Origin: Spiroplasma endosymbiont of Dioctria linearis
Lineage (GTDB): Bacteria; Bacillota_I; Bacilli_A; Mycoplasmatales; Mycoplasmataceae
Assembly (NCBI RefSeq): GCF_964030865.1
Contig: NZ_OZ034984.1
Location: 806,001 to 870,000 of the forward strand
Direction: 5' to 3'
Length of the DNA stretch: 64,000 nucleotides
Made by a program: the position numbers and the translations under genes. The notes under the pieces were generated by a model. That model saw only the letters and a list, made by a program, of their open reading frames with translations. It did no database searches and had not been told where the DNA came from. This document shows, one piece after another, positions 47,359 to 58,124 of the stretch. The number at the start of each line of letters is the position of its first letter. Position 1 is the stretch's first letter.

Positions 47359-47392
47359 AAAAAAAAAAAAAAAATGCAAATGACTATATAAT
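47359..47392 (+). promoter_or_regulatory. A16 tract and -10 box upstream of ABC exporter operon
   Basis: Sixteen uninterrupted A (47359-47374) precede TATAAT (47387-47392) by 12 bases, so the position of a -35 box would fall inside the tract. GGAG and ATG follow within 25 bases. The tract can act as an upstream element, and length changes would alter promoter geometry. Confidence 0.6.
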
Positions 47393-47412
47393 AAAGTAAT
47401 GGAGAAAAATAG

Positions 47413-48168
47413 ATGATAGAAATTAAAAACTTAACAAGAGTCTTTAAAAATGATACTGGTATAAAAAATGTCAGCTTCAATATTAATGACCAAGATATTA
47501 TTGCCTTTGTTGGTGATAATGGTGCTGGAAAAACAACAACAATAAAAGCCATTTTTGGCGAACTTCACTTAAAAGAAGGAGAAATTTTAATAAATAATGA
47601 AAATTTATTTATTAATAATAACTTACAAAAGTTGGCTTTCTTTCCAGATACTAACAATATTCCACTAGACATGAAACTCCACGAATATATATTATTTTTA
47701 TGTGCTGCTAATGGAATCAACAAAAAACAATTAGAAAATAAAATTAAAAATATCTATGAAATGCTTGATTTAAATAAATTTAAAAATAAAAAGATTAAAG
47801 AGTTATCCGCTGGATGAAAGAAAAAGGCAATTATGGCAAGTGTACTTGTTCGTTCTCCGAAATATATTATTTTAGATGAACCAACAGCAAATCTAGATGT
47901 TGAATCAAAAATAGAGTTTATTTCAATTCTTAAGGAGTTAAATAAACTCGGTGTTACAATTCTTATTACAAGTCATATCATTGAAGAACTTCAGGAAATA
48001 GCAAATCATTTAGTTCTTATCAAAAACGGAGAAATTGTTTATGATAAACAATTTGATAATAAGAAAGAGTTAATAATTAATATTTATAAAAAGTTTATTG
48101 ATCCAAAAAAAGTAAATATTGAATTAATATCGAACTTATATAAGGAGGATAACCAAAATGAAAAATAA
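47413..48168 (+). CDS. ABC transporter ATP-binding protein
   Basis: A 251-residue ATPase of the ABC-2/exporter type. GDNGAGKTT (Walker A, about 35), LSAGWKKK (a variant signature with Trp-Lys for the usual Gly-Gln), YIILDEPTANLD (Walker B) and TSHIIEEL (switch His). Its 3' end overlaps the permease ATG by 11 bases. Start has a GGAG site. Substrate unknown; such systems export peptides, drugs or lipids. Confidence 0.92.
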
Positions 48169-49843
48169 GAATGTAAAAAGTCTATTTATAATTTATTTTT
48201 TAAACTTAAAATTAGCTTTAAGAAATAAATCTATTATTATCACAGGTTTAATTTTCATTTTTGTTAGTTCCTTATTTATTCTTATGCAATCACTTTCAAG
48301 TACCTATCCTAAAATGCAGTTAATGAATTTGTCATTGTTTAAAGCAGTCTCATATATTTGTAGTGGATTTTGCTTTAGTATCTTTCTGACTTTAATTGCA
48401 TTCTTCTTTTTTAAAAAGCAAAAAGATGATGGAATTCAAAATATAGAACTTAGAGCAGGAATACCTATTTGACAATCGTTTTTATATAGATATTCTCTTG
48501 CGATATTAATCTCAATACTATATGTTTTAGTAAACTTTATTTTAGGTACTTTGTTTACACTAATTTCAAGCTATGAGCAAGTAATTATAAATGATATATT
48601 ATTGAGTCAATTGGCTTTTTATTTCTTTTTACCTATAGTATTAATACCTTTTATAATAGCTATTTCAATGACTTTTAGTGTAGCCATTGGAATTTTAAAT
48701 AACTTGCTATTAGCATTGATAATTTTTATATACCCCTTTGGAGCTGCATTAAGTAGTCAGTTAAATGGAACTATCAATAAAATATCAGAAACTAGTTATG
48801 TAAATGCCAATATTAATATGTACCTAGGTCACTCATTCTATAATAATTTAAAAAATATTGAGAAGTATAATGAGATTTTCAAAGAAAGTGAAATTGATTT
48901 TAGTTATAAAGATTTTACAAATAATAATCTTGATAATATTGAGAAAAGAGCTTTTTTAAATGGTCAATTTAATTTACTAAACGATGAATATAAAATTTCA
49001 GGTCCTATGACTGAGATTTTTGAAAAAGCACAAGAGCTTGAACCTTATAATTCAGATATTGAAAATCAATATTGATTGCTGTCTAAAGAAGGATGATCAG
49101 AAAAACAAGTATATATTGAAATTCAACCAACTATAGTACATTTAAAAAAACAATTACCAGAATTATTAAAACTATTCAATTGAGTTGAATATACTTATAA
49201 AAATTATTTAACAATTATTAAAGATGGTGAACCTGGAGATTCAAATGGATTAGCCTACTCAATTTTTAAAAAAAACTCTTTGGATATTGAATTTACTTTC
49301 AAATTTAAAAATGAAGATTTAAATAAAAAGAATGAACTAATATTTGAGGTTTATAAAAAGCATCCTGAAATTATGATTATTAATTGACTAATTATGTCGG
49401 GTTATAGAGCATCAATGTACAATGATTTTAATAACTCAGACAATGATATTTTAAGTATTAAAAATAATGGTATTAATTATGCTTCTGAATTTAAAACAAA
49501 TAATAGCTCTGCTAATGGGAACTTTTTTAATAACTGGTGATATATTTATAGAGGTAATAATACAAAACCTTTTGTAAATGATTATGTTTCTTCAATTTCA
49601 GCTATGATGCAACCTACAAAGGCTTTAAAATATTATTCAAAAAATGATATTGAAGAGATAATTAAAAGAACAAAACCAAAAGAAGAAAAATTAAATGATG
49701 AAGACTTATCTCTTTATAAGGATTTAGAGATGAAAATAAATGGTGGATTTAATATGACATTATGCATAATATGCTGAATAGCTTTTTCGGCAATATTAAC
49801 ATATTTGAATTTATTAATTTATAAGAAAAAATCAAAAATATAA
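48158..49843 (+). CDS. ABC exporter permease with large extracellular domain
   Basis: A 561-residue membrane protein. Spans cluster in residues 5-230; a large soluble stretch of about 290 residues (240-530) with many Asn/Asp/Lys follows and one last span (about 535-555) closes it, so most of the protein is probably outside the cell. It overlaps the ATPase gene by 11 bases, indicating a coupled pair. Layout fits ABC-2 or MacB-like permeases, but no sequence signature is visible. Confidence 0.8.
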
Positions 49844-49869
49844 ATCTCATTTAAATATTTTATAATTTT

Positions 49870-49902
49870 AAATCCAACATTTATCTATGTTGGATTTTTT
49901 TA
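49870..49902. terminator. Bidirectional terminator
   Basis: AAATCCAACAT/ATGTTGGATTT eleven-base stem, 6-base loop; T-run on the plus strand. Closes the ABC operon and faces the acetyltransferase pseudogene. Confidence 0.8.
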
Positions 49903-49924
49903 TTTAACTAATGAAAAATATAAT

Positions 49925-50444
49925 TTAGAAATATTGAAGGTCTTTTTTAAAAATGAGATGTCTCATTTCTTTGTTGTAGTAAATATTTTTAAAATCTCCT
50001 ATTTTAATAAAATCATTTTTTAAAACAACTTTTTGAGAGATTAAATTATCATATTTTATTAAAGAATAAACTTGCTTTAATCCATATTTATTTTTTGCAA
50101 TTTTTAATAAATCTGAAAGTGCTTTTGTAGCATATCCTTTTTCAAAATTTATATTTAATAATATATTCAATTTCATATACAGTATTTCCATTTACTTCTT
50201 GTAGTGTTATTCGTGCTTAATCAACTACTAAATTATTTTCTGAGTCAGTAATAAGTTTATAACCTAATTCATTTTCTAAATATCTTTTTTGTTGTTTTTT
50301 TATTCAATCATGTACATCTTTTTCATTAAAGTCATATTCTCAAGCTTTTATAACTTTTTTATTTAAAAGCATATCAGCAATATCTTAATAATCTTCAATA
50401 CTCATTTTTTTATAAGATAATTTCATATTATAAGTTCTTTCCAT
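49925..50444 (-). pseudogene. GNAT acetyltransferase pseudogene
   Basis: Remains of a ~170-residue GNAT acetyltransferase. From ATG 50444 the frame reads YNMKLSYKKMSIEDY, then an in-frame TAA at 50385-50387, then an open stretch ending with a second TAA at 50217-50219, then ARITLQEVNGNTVYEIEY, after which a frame change near 50140-50160 is needed to reach FEKGYATKALSDLL, the acetyl-CoA loop region, which runs to 49925. Three independent lesions make it a dead gene. Flanking genes are intact. Confidence 0.85.
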
Positions 50445-50466
50445 TTTCTTTAATTATAAACTATAA

Positions 50467-50513
50467 AAAACCTTATTAGTATTCTCTTGTAAGACATACT
50501 TAATAAGGTTTTA
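50467..50513 (-). terminator. Terminator of glucose-type PTS gene
   Basis: AAAACCTTATTA/TAATAAGGTTTT twelve-base stem with a 22-base loop, about 28 bases after the PTS stop codon. Confidence 0.75.
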
Positions 50514-50540
50514 TCTTTTAATTTAAAATATTTTTATTTA

Positions 50541-52640
50541 CTAAGCCTCATTGTTTTTTTTGGCTTTTCGTTGTTCACCTAGAATTTTTATCATACGTGG
50601 TTTAATGGCTTCTTGTTCTCCACCATAAACAATCTGAACATTTGTTCCTCTAATAAGAGCTCCATTGGCTCCTCCTAAAGATATGATACCTTCTTTGTCA
50701 ACAACACCTCCGTCTTTTACAGTTACACGTAAACGACTAGCACAAGCATCAACATCGACAATATTGTTTTCTCCACCTAAAAACTCAATTATCTTTGTGG
50801 CTTTTTGAATTCTTGCATTTTCAGAAGAACTCTTACCTTTTTCAATTTTCATATCATCAACATTCTGACCTTTTGCTTCTTTATAATCAGCTTTTGTTGC
50901 TAATTTAACATCACTACTTCCGTCTCTTCCTGGAACCATTACATTTCCATATTTTACTGCAAAGTAGAATGAGAAGAAGTAGGCTGGTGCCATAATACCT
51001 GCCACCCCTAGAATTGCAAATACTGATGTTGCACTCATAGTTTTACTTCCAAAGAATGGAATTATTCCAAATACTATATAATCAATAAATCCTCCTGAAA
51101 CTGTCATTGAAACATGAGTTTTAAATAGTCCAGATAGTAAGAATGAAATTGATGCCAACGGCATATGTACACCATAGAATAATCAAGGTGCTAAGAATAA
51201 GAATGTATATTCTATTGGTTCTGTAATTCCTGTTAGGAAACAAGTAAAGGCAGCTGAGAAATAAATTCCCATTACTGATTTTCGATTTTCCTTAGGTACA
51301 TTTAATCACATTGCTAATCCCGCCATTGGTAATCCTAACAACATAAATCCAAACTTACCTGATTGGAATCTTCCAATATTTAATCCTAAAATATCTAAAT
51401 CTTTAAAATTTAAAACCTCTGAATTAGCAATAACTTTATAAGCCATTGTCTGATCTCCCATTGATTTTCATAAATCAGTATAATTAGTACTTATTAAATT
51501 TCTAATTTGTTCAAATGATGGTGTTGCTGTTCCTAATAATTTAACTCCATCATGGTTTTTAGCTCATAGATCTGCAAATTGTTGTTGAACAATTGGATCA
51601 ATTGTTTTTTCAAAAGCTTCAGCAATTGAACCTCCAGCGTTTGTTCATCACAGTGGCGCATAGAACACGTGGTGTAATCCAAATGGAACTAATGAACGTT
51701 CTGCAACTTCATAAATTAATGAATCTACACCATAAGGAAGTTTTCCTGATGCTTGTCCAAAGGCTGCTAATCCCATACCTAGATATGGTCATAAAAACAT
51801 AAATATAAATGATAATGGTATAACTGCAACAAATGTTACAATAGGAACTAACTTTGTTCCACTAAAGAAACTTATTGCAGAAGGTAATTGAGTATCATGA
51901 AACTTATTGTAGCATTTTGCTGCAATGGCACCAACAAATATACCTGCAAATACTCCTGTATTTAATGAATTAACTCCAATATTTGAAGTGATTAATCCAT
52001 TTGGAATTCCATTAATTCATAGCAATGAATAATAAGCACTTCCAGCAGCATCAATGTATTCTAGATTCGAATTAATTGTTGAGCCTTTTCCAGATTCAGC
52101 AATTTGTTGACTAGCTGCAGATACATATTTGGCAATATCTTGTAATCCAAATCCTAAATCTTCTCAAATAATTTCTCATTTATTTTCTGTAACTTTTGTA
52201 TAAAGTTGATGTCAAGTTTGGTCATTTAATTGTACTCAAACTGTACTTTGATCTACTTTGCTTGTATGCAATAATGCAGCTTGCATCCCATTCATAACAA
52301 GAAAACCAACAACTGCTGTTAAAGCTGCTATACCTGAGTCCTTAGTATACGCTAATGCAACTGATATACAAAATAGTACTGGTAAATTCCCAAAACAAAC
52401 ATCACCCATTTTATTTAGAAGTGATCCAAAATAAAATAGAAATGCAACATCACCAGCATTAGATGAAATCGCTGCACCAACACCAAGAAATACACCCGCT
52501 ATAGGTAAAAGTGCTATAGGTAATAAGAACGCTTTACTTAATTTTGAAAGTGTGGGCATAATATTTTTACCCATGCTTTTCATTTTAGCAGTAAACTTAT
52601 TTGAAGACTTTTCACCAGTTTTTTGAGTAATATTTTTCAT
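50541..52640 (-). CDS. PTS EIICB permease, glucose family
   Basis: A 699-residue EIICB. The EIIC domain (about 30-570) shows [17 protein letters not shown] at the start, [14 protein letters not shown] and [15 protein letters not shown]. It is longer than usual through an insert in residues ~135-190 between the second and third spans. After a Lys/Ser linker the EIIB domain bears its phosphocysteine in DACASRLRV (Cys633). No EIIA domain. PtsG-like best fits; could also serve a related hexose. Preceded by a 2-TM protein gene. Confidence 0.9.
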
Positions 52641-52675
52641 TTAGTTTATTTCCTTTCTTTTGTTGTGGTTGCTAA

Positions 52676-52909
52676 CTAGAACATCATCATTAAACCAGTA
52701 AATGCCATTATAAAACCAAAAATCGCAACAAAAAGAGGAAAGTTTTTTTTAGTAAACTCCCAAATTGTCTGACTTTCTTGATTTCCAGTTTTAAAATTTG
52801 AATTATCTTTTATTTTATTTTTGGCATAATATGCCCAATATCCAAAACCTACAATTATTAATAATCCAATTATTAATAATGACAACCCTATAATTTGATT
52901 CTGTTCCAT
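52676..52909 (-). CDS. Small two-TM protein upstream of glucose-type PTS
   Basis: A 77-residue protein with two spans (about 6-28 and 54-76) and a hydrophilic loop. The ATG at 52909 follows GGAGAATTTT; an upstream ATG would overlap that site. It sits 35 bases before the EIICB gene. The same size and arrangement is seen at 8454-8717 before the GlcNAc-type EIICB. Sequence similarity of the two is weak, but the context match is notable. Function unknown. Confidence 0.65.
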   Translation of the reverse strand: MEQNQIIGLSLLIIGLLIIVGFGYWAYYAKNKIKDNSNFKTGNQESQTIWEFTKKNFPLFVAIFGFIMAFTGLMMMF

Positions 52910-53015
52910 TTTTAAAATTCTCCACACTTTTATTATATAGTGGAAATTTTTTTATTGCAATACTATTTTTTTAAATTTTAAATATATAAGTGTTGCTAAA
53001 GAAATTTTTTTAATT

Positions 53016-53492
53016 TTATATATTAAAACCTCTAGTATCAGCTTTGGTTTTTTCTATTCAATACTTAAATTTACTCTTGTCTTGATTTTTTTCTAATTCA
53101 ATGAATCTAATATCTTCATTTTTTAAACCCTTTTCATTCATATAGTCTTCAATATTTTTATATTCCTTATGTTCAATTTTATTTACAATTTCTAATGTTG
53201 TTTCACTAAAATTGCTACTTTTGAATATTAATATTGGTCAAAAATACTCTTTTGAATTAAAATTATTAAAAATTAGGGCATAAATACCTGACTTATTTTC
53301 AAATTTATCCCCAAATTTTACTACCCTTTTATTTTTAAAGATCTTTTTAATGTCATTATTTTCCATTTCTTTTTTTAATTTAAAAACAGAAGAAGCACCT
53401 CAAACTGAAACAACTAGACCAATAACAAATAAAATTATTATTAATGATAAAGCTCATACTGGTATACTTGTACCTTTATTAATTTCATTCAT
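53016..53492 (-). CDS. Single-span hypothetical membrane protein
   Basis: A 158-residue protein with one N-terminal span (about 10-33) and a ~120-residue hydrophilic domain rich in Lys/Glu/Asn. AAGGAG lies 9 bases before the ATG. It follows tsaB by 18 bases in the same direction. No family recognised. Confidence 0.62.
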
Positions 53493-53510
53493 ATAATAAA
53501 ACTCCTTTTC

Positions 53511-54077
53511 TTATATAAAACTTTTTATATACAATGGTTTAATATCTTTTAAATCCTTTATTTCAACAAAAAGTGACTTAGTTTCAAAATAGCATTTTTT
53601 AAAATCAATATCCTTATAATCTGTAACTAAACTAAAATCTGAAAATTGTTTTTGAAAATCATCAAGATATTCAAAAGGTAATAATTGATCTTCAATAATA
53701 TTTTTACCACCATCATAAATTCCTAAATATATTTTAGCTCCCCTTGCATCTAATACACTTATGGCCTTATTATTACCAGCTTGAAATGCTAATGACGATA
53801 AAGTAAAGACATTAAATTTCTCATTTAAAGTTTTCAATGTTTTTACAATAGTAATAGCCACCCTTACACCTGTGTAACTTCCTGGACCCTTTATTGCATA
53901 TAAATTCTCTATTTCTTTTATAGTTAAGTTGTTCTTATTTAAAAAAATAATAAGTTCATTCATTACAATATCACTTACTCTTATTTGATTGTCTAAAAAT
54001 AAAGTATCGATAACTTTATTATTTTTTTCTAAAATGATAATCAATTTATTATTACTAGTATCTAAAAAAAGATTCAT
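53511..54077 (-). CDS. tsaB: tRNA threonylcarbamoyladenosine protein TsaB
   Basis: A 188-residue ASKHA-fold protein that scaffolds TsaD in making t6A37 of ANN-decoding tRNAs. NLFLDTSNNKLIIIL and the conserved IKGPGSYTGVRVAITIVKTL block are clear, with ISVLDARGAKIYLGIY. It begins immediately after the tsaE stop (TAA then ATG without a gap), so they are one operon. TsaD and TsaC are not in this window. Confidence 0.94.
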   Translation of the reverse strand: MNLFLDTSNNKLIIILEKNNKVIDTLFLDNQIRVSDIVMNELIIFLNKNNLTIKEIENLYAIKGPGSYTGVRVAITIVKTLKTLNEKFNVFTLSSLAFQAGNNKAISVLDARGAKIYLGIYDGGKNIIEDQLLPFEYLDDFQKQFSDFSLVTDYKDIDFKKCYFETKSLFVEIKDLKDIKPLYIKSFI

Positions 54078-54494
54078 TTAATTATTCTCCTCTATAGAAA
54101 AAATTCTTTTGGTTTCAGAAATTATTTCAATTGATATTTTTATTACATTAAAATATCTAAAATAATCAATTGCTAAATTTTGACTTCATTCAACTATATT
54201 AAAGGAATTAAACATTTCTTCTAAATACATTTCACCATCTTCTTTTGGAGTTAACCTATAAGCGTCAATATGATTTACTTTTAATTTATCAATTTGATAT
54301 TGGTGCATTATTGTAAAAGTTGGTGAAGTCACCAATTCTTTTAATCCCATTGCTTTAAGCAAGTATTTACTAAATGTAGTCTTTCCAGAACCCATTTCTC
54401 CCTCAAGAATTAAGCAACTATTTTCCTTAATTTTAGGCAAAATTATTTTAATAATTGTAGTTAATTCATCAAGATTGCAAATTTCTAATCTCAT
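54078..54494 (-). CDS. tsaE: tRNA threonylcarbamoyladenosine ATPase TsaE
   Basis: A 138-residue P-loop ATPase with GEMGSGKTTFSK (Walker A), VTSPTFTIMHQY and HIDAYRL, the canonical TsaE blocks. It regulates the TsaBD complex. Two TGA codons supply Trp in the last third. It lies divergent to the reductase gene at 54561. Confidence 0.94.
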
Positions 54495-54525
54495 TTAGCA
54501 ATACTCCTTTGCCTATATGTATATA

Positions 54526-54534
54526 TGATATAAT
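54526..54534 (+). promoter_or_regulatory. Extended -10 promoter of the reductase gene
   Basis: TGATATAAT, an extended -10 element, 27 bases before the ATG at 54561. A GGAGG site follows. Confidence 0.6.
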
Positions 54535-54560
54535 GAATTTGCACTATTTTGGAGGTAATT

Positions 54561-55544
54561 ATGGTTAAAGATATTTTAATAATTGGCTGTGGTTCTGCGG
54601 GACTATATGCTTGAAAAATGGCAGCCGAATTAAAATTAACTGGTGATATAGTTGAGTCAAAAGACACATATGGTGGTCAAGTTAGTACCTATTATCCAGA
54701 AAAATATATTTATAATTTTCCAGCAATTCCAAAAATTCAAGCACAAGAAGCTATGGATCAAATGTATGAAGCAATTAAAAAAGAAGATAATGAAATTATG
54801 GCAATTTATAATACATATGTTTTAGAAATAAATATAATAAAACCAGAAGAAATTGGCCATGAGAATTGATTTGAAGTTAAATTTTCTAATAAAAAAAAGA
54901 GAAAATATAAAAGAGTTCTTTTTACAGATGGTATGGGCTTATCTAAACCGATACCACTGGTTAAAAAAGATTATGATAATATATTTTATTCAATTACAAA
55001 TATGAGTGCTTTTAAAGACCATAATGTATTAATTTTTGGTGGAGGTGACTCATCACTTGATTGAGCAAATGAACTTAGCAATAATATTGCTAAATCAGTT
55101 ACTATAATTCACAGAAGAGAAGAATTTAGAGCAAAACCAGCAAGTATTGAAGAGGCACAAAAAAATAATGTTATATTTTTAACACCATATAATTTTGTTA
55201 AAATTTTAGAGCATAATAAAGATATTGCAAAGAAAATAAAAATAAGCAATATTAATACAAATGAGGAGTTAGATCTAGAATTTGACTCAATTATTGTTCA
55301 ATTTGGACAAACAATTGAAAAGCAAAAATTTGAAAATCTAAAATTAAATATAAATAATTTAAATAGATTTGAAGTAGATTATACTATGCAAACTAATGTA
55401 GTTGGAATTTATGCAGCTGGTGATTGTTGCATTTATCCTACAAAAGTTAGAAACTTAGTTTCTGGAGTTTATGAATCTATGCAAGCAGTTATTCATATTG
55501 AAAAAACTCTAAAAAATAGAAAAGTTGTAAATAATGGTTGATAA
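54561..55544 (+). CDS. Ferredoxin/flavodoxin-NADP reductase or thioredoxin reductase-like
   Basis: A 327-residue FAD/NAD(P)H oxidoreductase of the TrxB fold. FAD site IIGCGSAGLYA, NADPH site VLIFGGGDSSLDWA and HRREEFRAKP, and the FAD end GIYAAGDCC. The CxxC redox pair of true thioredoxin reductases is absent, so it matches the type 2 ferredoxin-NADP reductases. It supplies electrons to a small redox carrier. GGAGG site. The next gene begins 51 bases on. Confidence 0.87.
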
Positions 55545-55595
55545 AAAATAAAAATTTAATGTTCAATAAGCATTTAATTAGAGGTAGAGAATAAA

Positions 55596-56774
55596 ATGAA
55601 AAACTGAGTGAAAATAATAGCATGATATATCTTTTTTATTTATTTTTTTGCTTTTTTAATGCTCTCTGCAACTATGGCTCAAATTAATCCAGCACCTAGA
55701 TATCATATTTTTACATGATTAAATAAAATTTTTGCAGATATGGCTTTTTGAACTACGCAAACAAACTGAATGTTTTTTATATTCTTTTTATTTGTTGCTT
55801 TAAATGGAAAATGGGGTTTATGAAAACCAGGAAAAGTTGCATGAATTAATTTTTTAAGTTATTTTACTTTAACAATGGTCCTCTTTTGGTCTGCTTTGTC
55901 AGGTTCAAAAGAATATCCATTAGTACTATGATCTAATCAATATAATACTTTTATTAAGTGATTTATTACAGTTACTACACATCTTGTAACATATTTAATT
56001 GCTATGGGTTATTATTTTTTTATAGTAAAAAGAGAAAAAGTTGATACAAAAACTTGATATAAAAAAAATTTATTAATTGGTTGAATATATCCAATGTTTT
56101 ATTTGTTTTTTGTTTTAATTAGAATGCTGATAATGAATAATTTTGGTACTGAACATTTTATGATGCAAACTCCAAATAGTGAAATTATTTGGCTTGAAGA
56201 AAATTATGAATGAGTTTTAGATTTATCTGTTAGTGTTCTGTCCACCCCCTATTTTTTCTTTAATCCATTTGTTCTTAATGGATTAGAACTTATTGTAATT
56301 GGTTCTATAGGTTGTTTACTTTTAATTACTTTGTGTCAATATTTATTAATATGAATTAATAATACTTTTTTAAAAGAAAATAAAATAAATAAAAATAAAG
56401 AGATAATTATTTTATCTCAACAAGAAAAAATAATTGCTTACTCAAAAATTTCTTTGGGTTTAATTTTTATCTCAGCTTCAATTTATAAGTTAACAATATT
56501 TTCAAATTATAACTTCAGTGAAAAAGACAGTGAATTATATTATATAGCTTATATACTCTTATACTTATTCTCATTGGGAACTAATCTCATAATGACAATA
56601 GTTACAATATTAAAATTACTTAAAATATATGAAAATAAAAATATTGAATTCGTCTCATCAGCTTTTTCTGGTTTCTTTTTAATACATATTTATTTTTTAT
56701 CATTGATAATTCTTATTCCAATTATTTTTGAAAGAGTTACAGAAAATAAAAAAAGTTTGTTACTCAATAAATAA
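55596..56774 (+). CDS. Polytopic membrane protein, possibly DUF1600/Pr6Pr-like
   Basis: A 392-residue membrane protein with about eight to ten spans and an unusually high Trp and Phe content (many from TGA). Near the first spans the string MAFWTTQTNWMFF resembles the 'yFT.qSN' motif of DUF1600/Pr6Pr-type membrane proteins found in Mollicutes. The end is hydrophilic and Lys-rich. GAGG before the ATG. Function unknown. Confidence 0.68.
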
Positions 56775-56784
56775 CAAACTTTTT
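56751..56784 (+). terminator. Terminator between convergent genes
   Basis: AAAAGTTTGTTA/TAACAAACTTTT twelve-base stem with a 9-base loop, overlapping the stop of the membrane protein gene. Confidence 0.82.
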
Positions 56785-56800
56785 AGATAAAACTTTAAAA

Positions 56801-57372
56801 TTAATTCAAAACTCGTCTTTTAGTATCAATTTTAAGAAAGATTTTATCAATAGCTGAGTTAATATCATTGTTATAAAAAATTACACTAATTTCTTTTCCA
56901 GTTAAAGAGTGATGATAAGTATACATATATTTATCAATTGATGTTTTATTTACATCACCATTGACTCTAGCATTTGAAAGAGCTGCTTTTAAAGCCATTT
57001 CCTGAGAAGCATAATAAATGTAGCTATTAGTTTTTATATCTTTTAATTTATAAACTAAATACCTTCCATCGGAAATAATTGAATCATAAGACTTTTTAAC
57101 ATTATTTCATGACTCTATTTCTTTTTTATGTGTCATTTTTGACTGTAATGAAATTGTGCTTTTTAATGCCCTAATTGCTTCTTCTTCTGAATTTCCACTC
57201 TCTATTGATTGACCAAAAACATCATAAGCAATATATCTTTTTTTAAGACTCAGGTTACTTTGCAAAAATTGCTTTTTTCTGGCTTCTCATAAGTATCTGC
57301 AAGTAATTTACCAAATTCCTTAATTAATTTTAGTTGTTCTTGTTTTATAGCATTTAATATTAGTCCTTTCAT
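56801..57372 (-). pseudogene. Frameshifted hypothetical gene
   Basis: From ATG 57372 (after a GGAGG site) the frame reads MKGLILNAIKQEQLKLIKEF and on to a stop after about 55 codons, while an open frame continuing the protein lies one base out of register: KKQFLQSNLSLKKRYIAY through 'SIDKYMYTYHHSLTGKE' to the TAA at 56801. One extra A in the A6 run at about 57273-57279 would restore a ~190-residue protein (beta-rich tail with DVNKTSIDKYMYTYH). It is either a recent frameshift, a length-variable run or a sequencing error. Family unknown. Confidence 0.7.
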
Positions 57373-57497
57373 AAAACCTCCATTTATTGATTATAAAGAG
57401 TACAAAGTCGCCTATTACTCATAAATAAATTACAATACTTTTTATATTTTTTACAATAAATAGAGAATTTATTGTAAAGTTTTTAAAGAGGTGAATT

Positions 57498-58046
57498 ATG
57501 AAAAAACTATTATTAACATTATTTTCTATATCATTAACAGTTATGCCCAGTTTAAATATTATTAGCTGTCAAACTGATATCGATGATGAAGACTACTTTA
57601 TACCATCTGAGTAACCAAAAAATATTGAAGAAATTGAAAAAACTGTAAAAACTGCAGCAAGTAAATCTGATAGTTTAAAGATTAATTATGAAAAAGAGTG
57701 AACTGAATATAAAATAAGAATTGAATTTGAAAAAATGACTGAAGAAGAGCAAGAGAAGGAGCGAATGAATTATAATCTTAACTCTATCACTAAACAAAAA
57801 GATATAATTTTTAGATTTTGAATGTTAATATATTCTTATAAGGTATTCCAATTTAATGAAAACTATTCAAAGGAACTTGAAATAGATAATGGAAGAAAAA
57901 TTATTTTTAGTGCAGTAAGTAAAGAAGAATTTATAAGACTTTCAGATATTTTTTTAAATGATAAATACTCAAACAATGAAACAAAAGACCATCTAAAAAA
58001 AATGTATGATTGAGCAATACAAGATAACCCAAATGTAACTAAATAA
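57498..58046 (+). pseudogene. Lipoprotein gene with in-frame stop
   Basis: Begins MKKLLLTLFSISLTVMPSLN with lipobox IISC (Cys24) after a GAGG site. An in-frame TAA at 57612-57614 stops it after 38 codons; beyond it the same frame stays open for 143 more codons (PKNIEEIEKTVKTAASKSD to NPNVTK), giving a helical Glu/Lys-rich lipoprotein of ~180 residues if read through. The single lesion suggests a young pseudogene or a truncated secreted peptide. Mollicutes code 4 does not read TAA. Confidence 0.75.
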
Positions 58047-58080
58047 TCTTTTAAAATTTATAAATTATTTAAAAAGAAAA

Positions 58081-58124
58081 ATAGAAAGCCTTATGCAATT
58101 TGCATAAGGCTTTCTATTTTTTTA
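58081..58124. terminator. Strong bidirectional terminator
   Basis: A 17-base near-perfect stem (ATAGAAAGCCTTATGCA with its complement) and 3-base loop, T-run on the plus side, A-rich on the minus side. Separates gpmI from the disrupted lipoprotein gene; it touches the gpmI stop codon. Confidence 0.9.

Noticed and set aside
47274..47552. 92-codon minus-strand ORF across the ABC ATPase start
   Set aside because: Antisense to a well supported gene with Walker motifs; no ribosome site.
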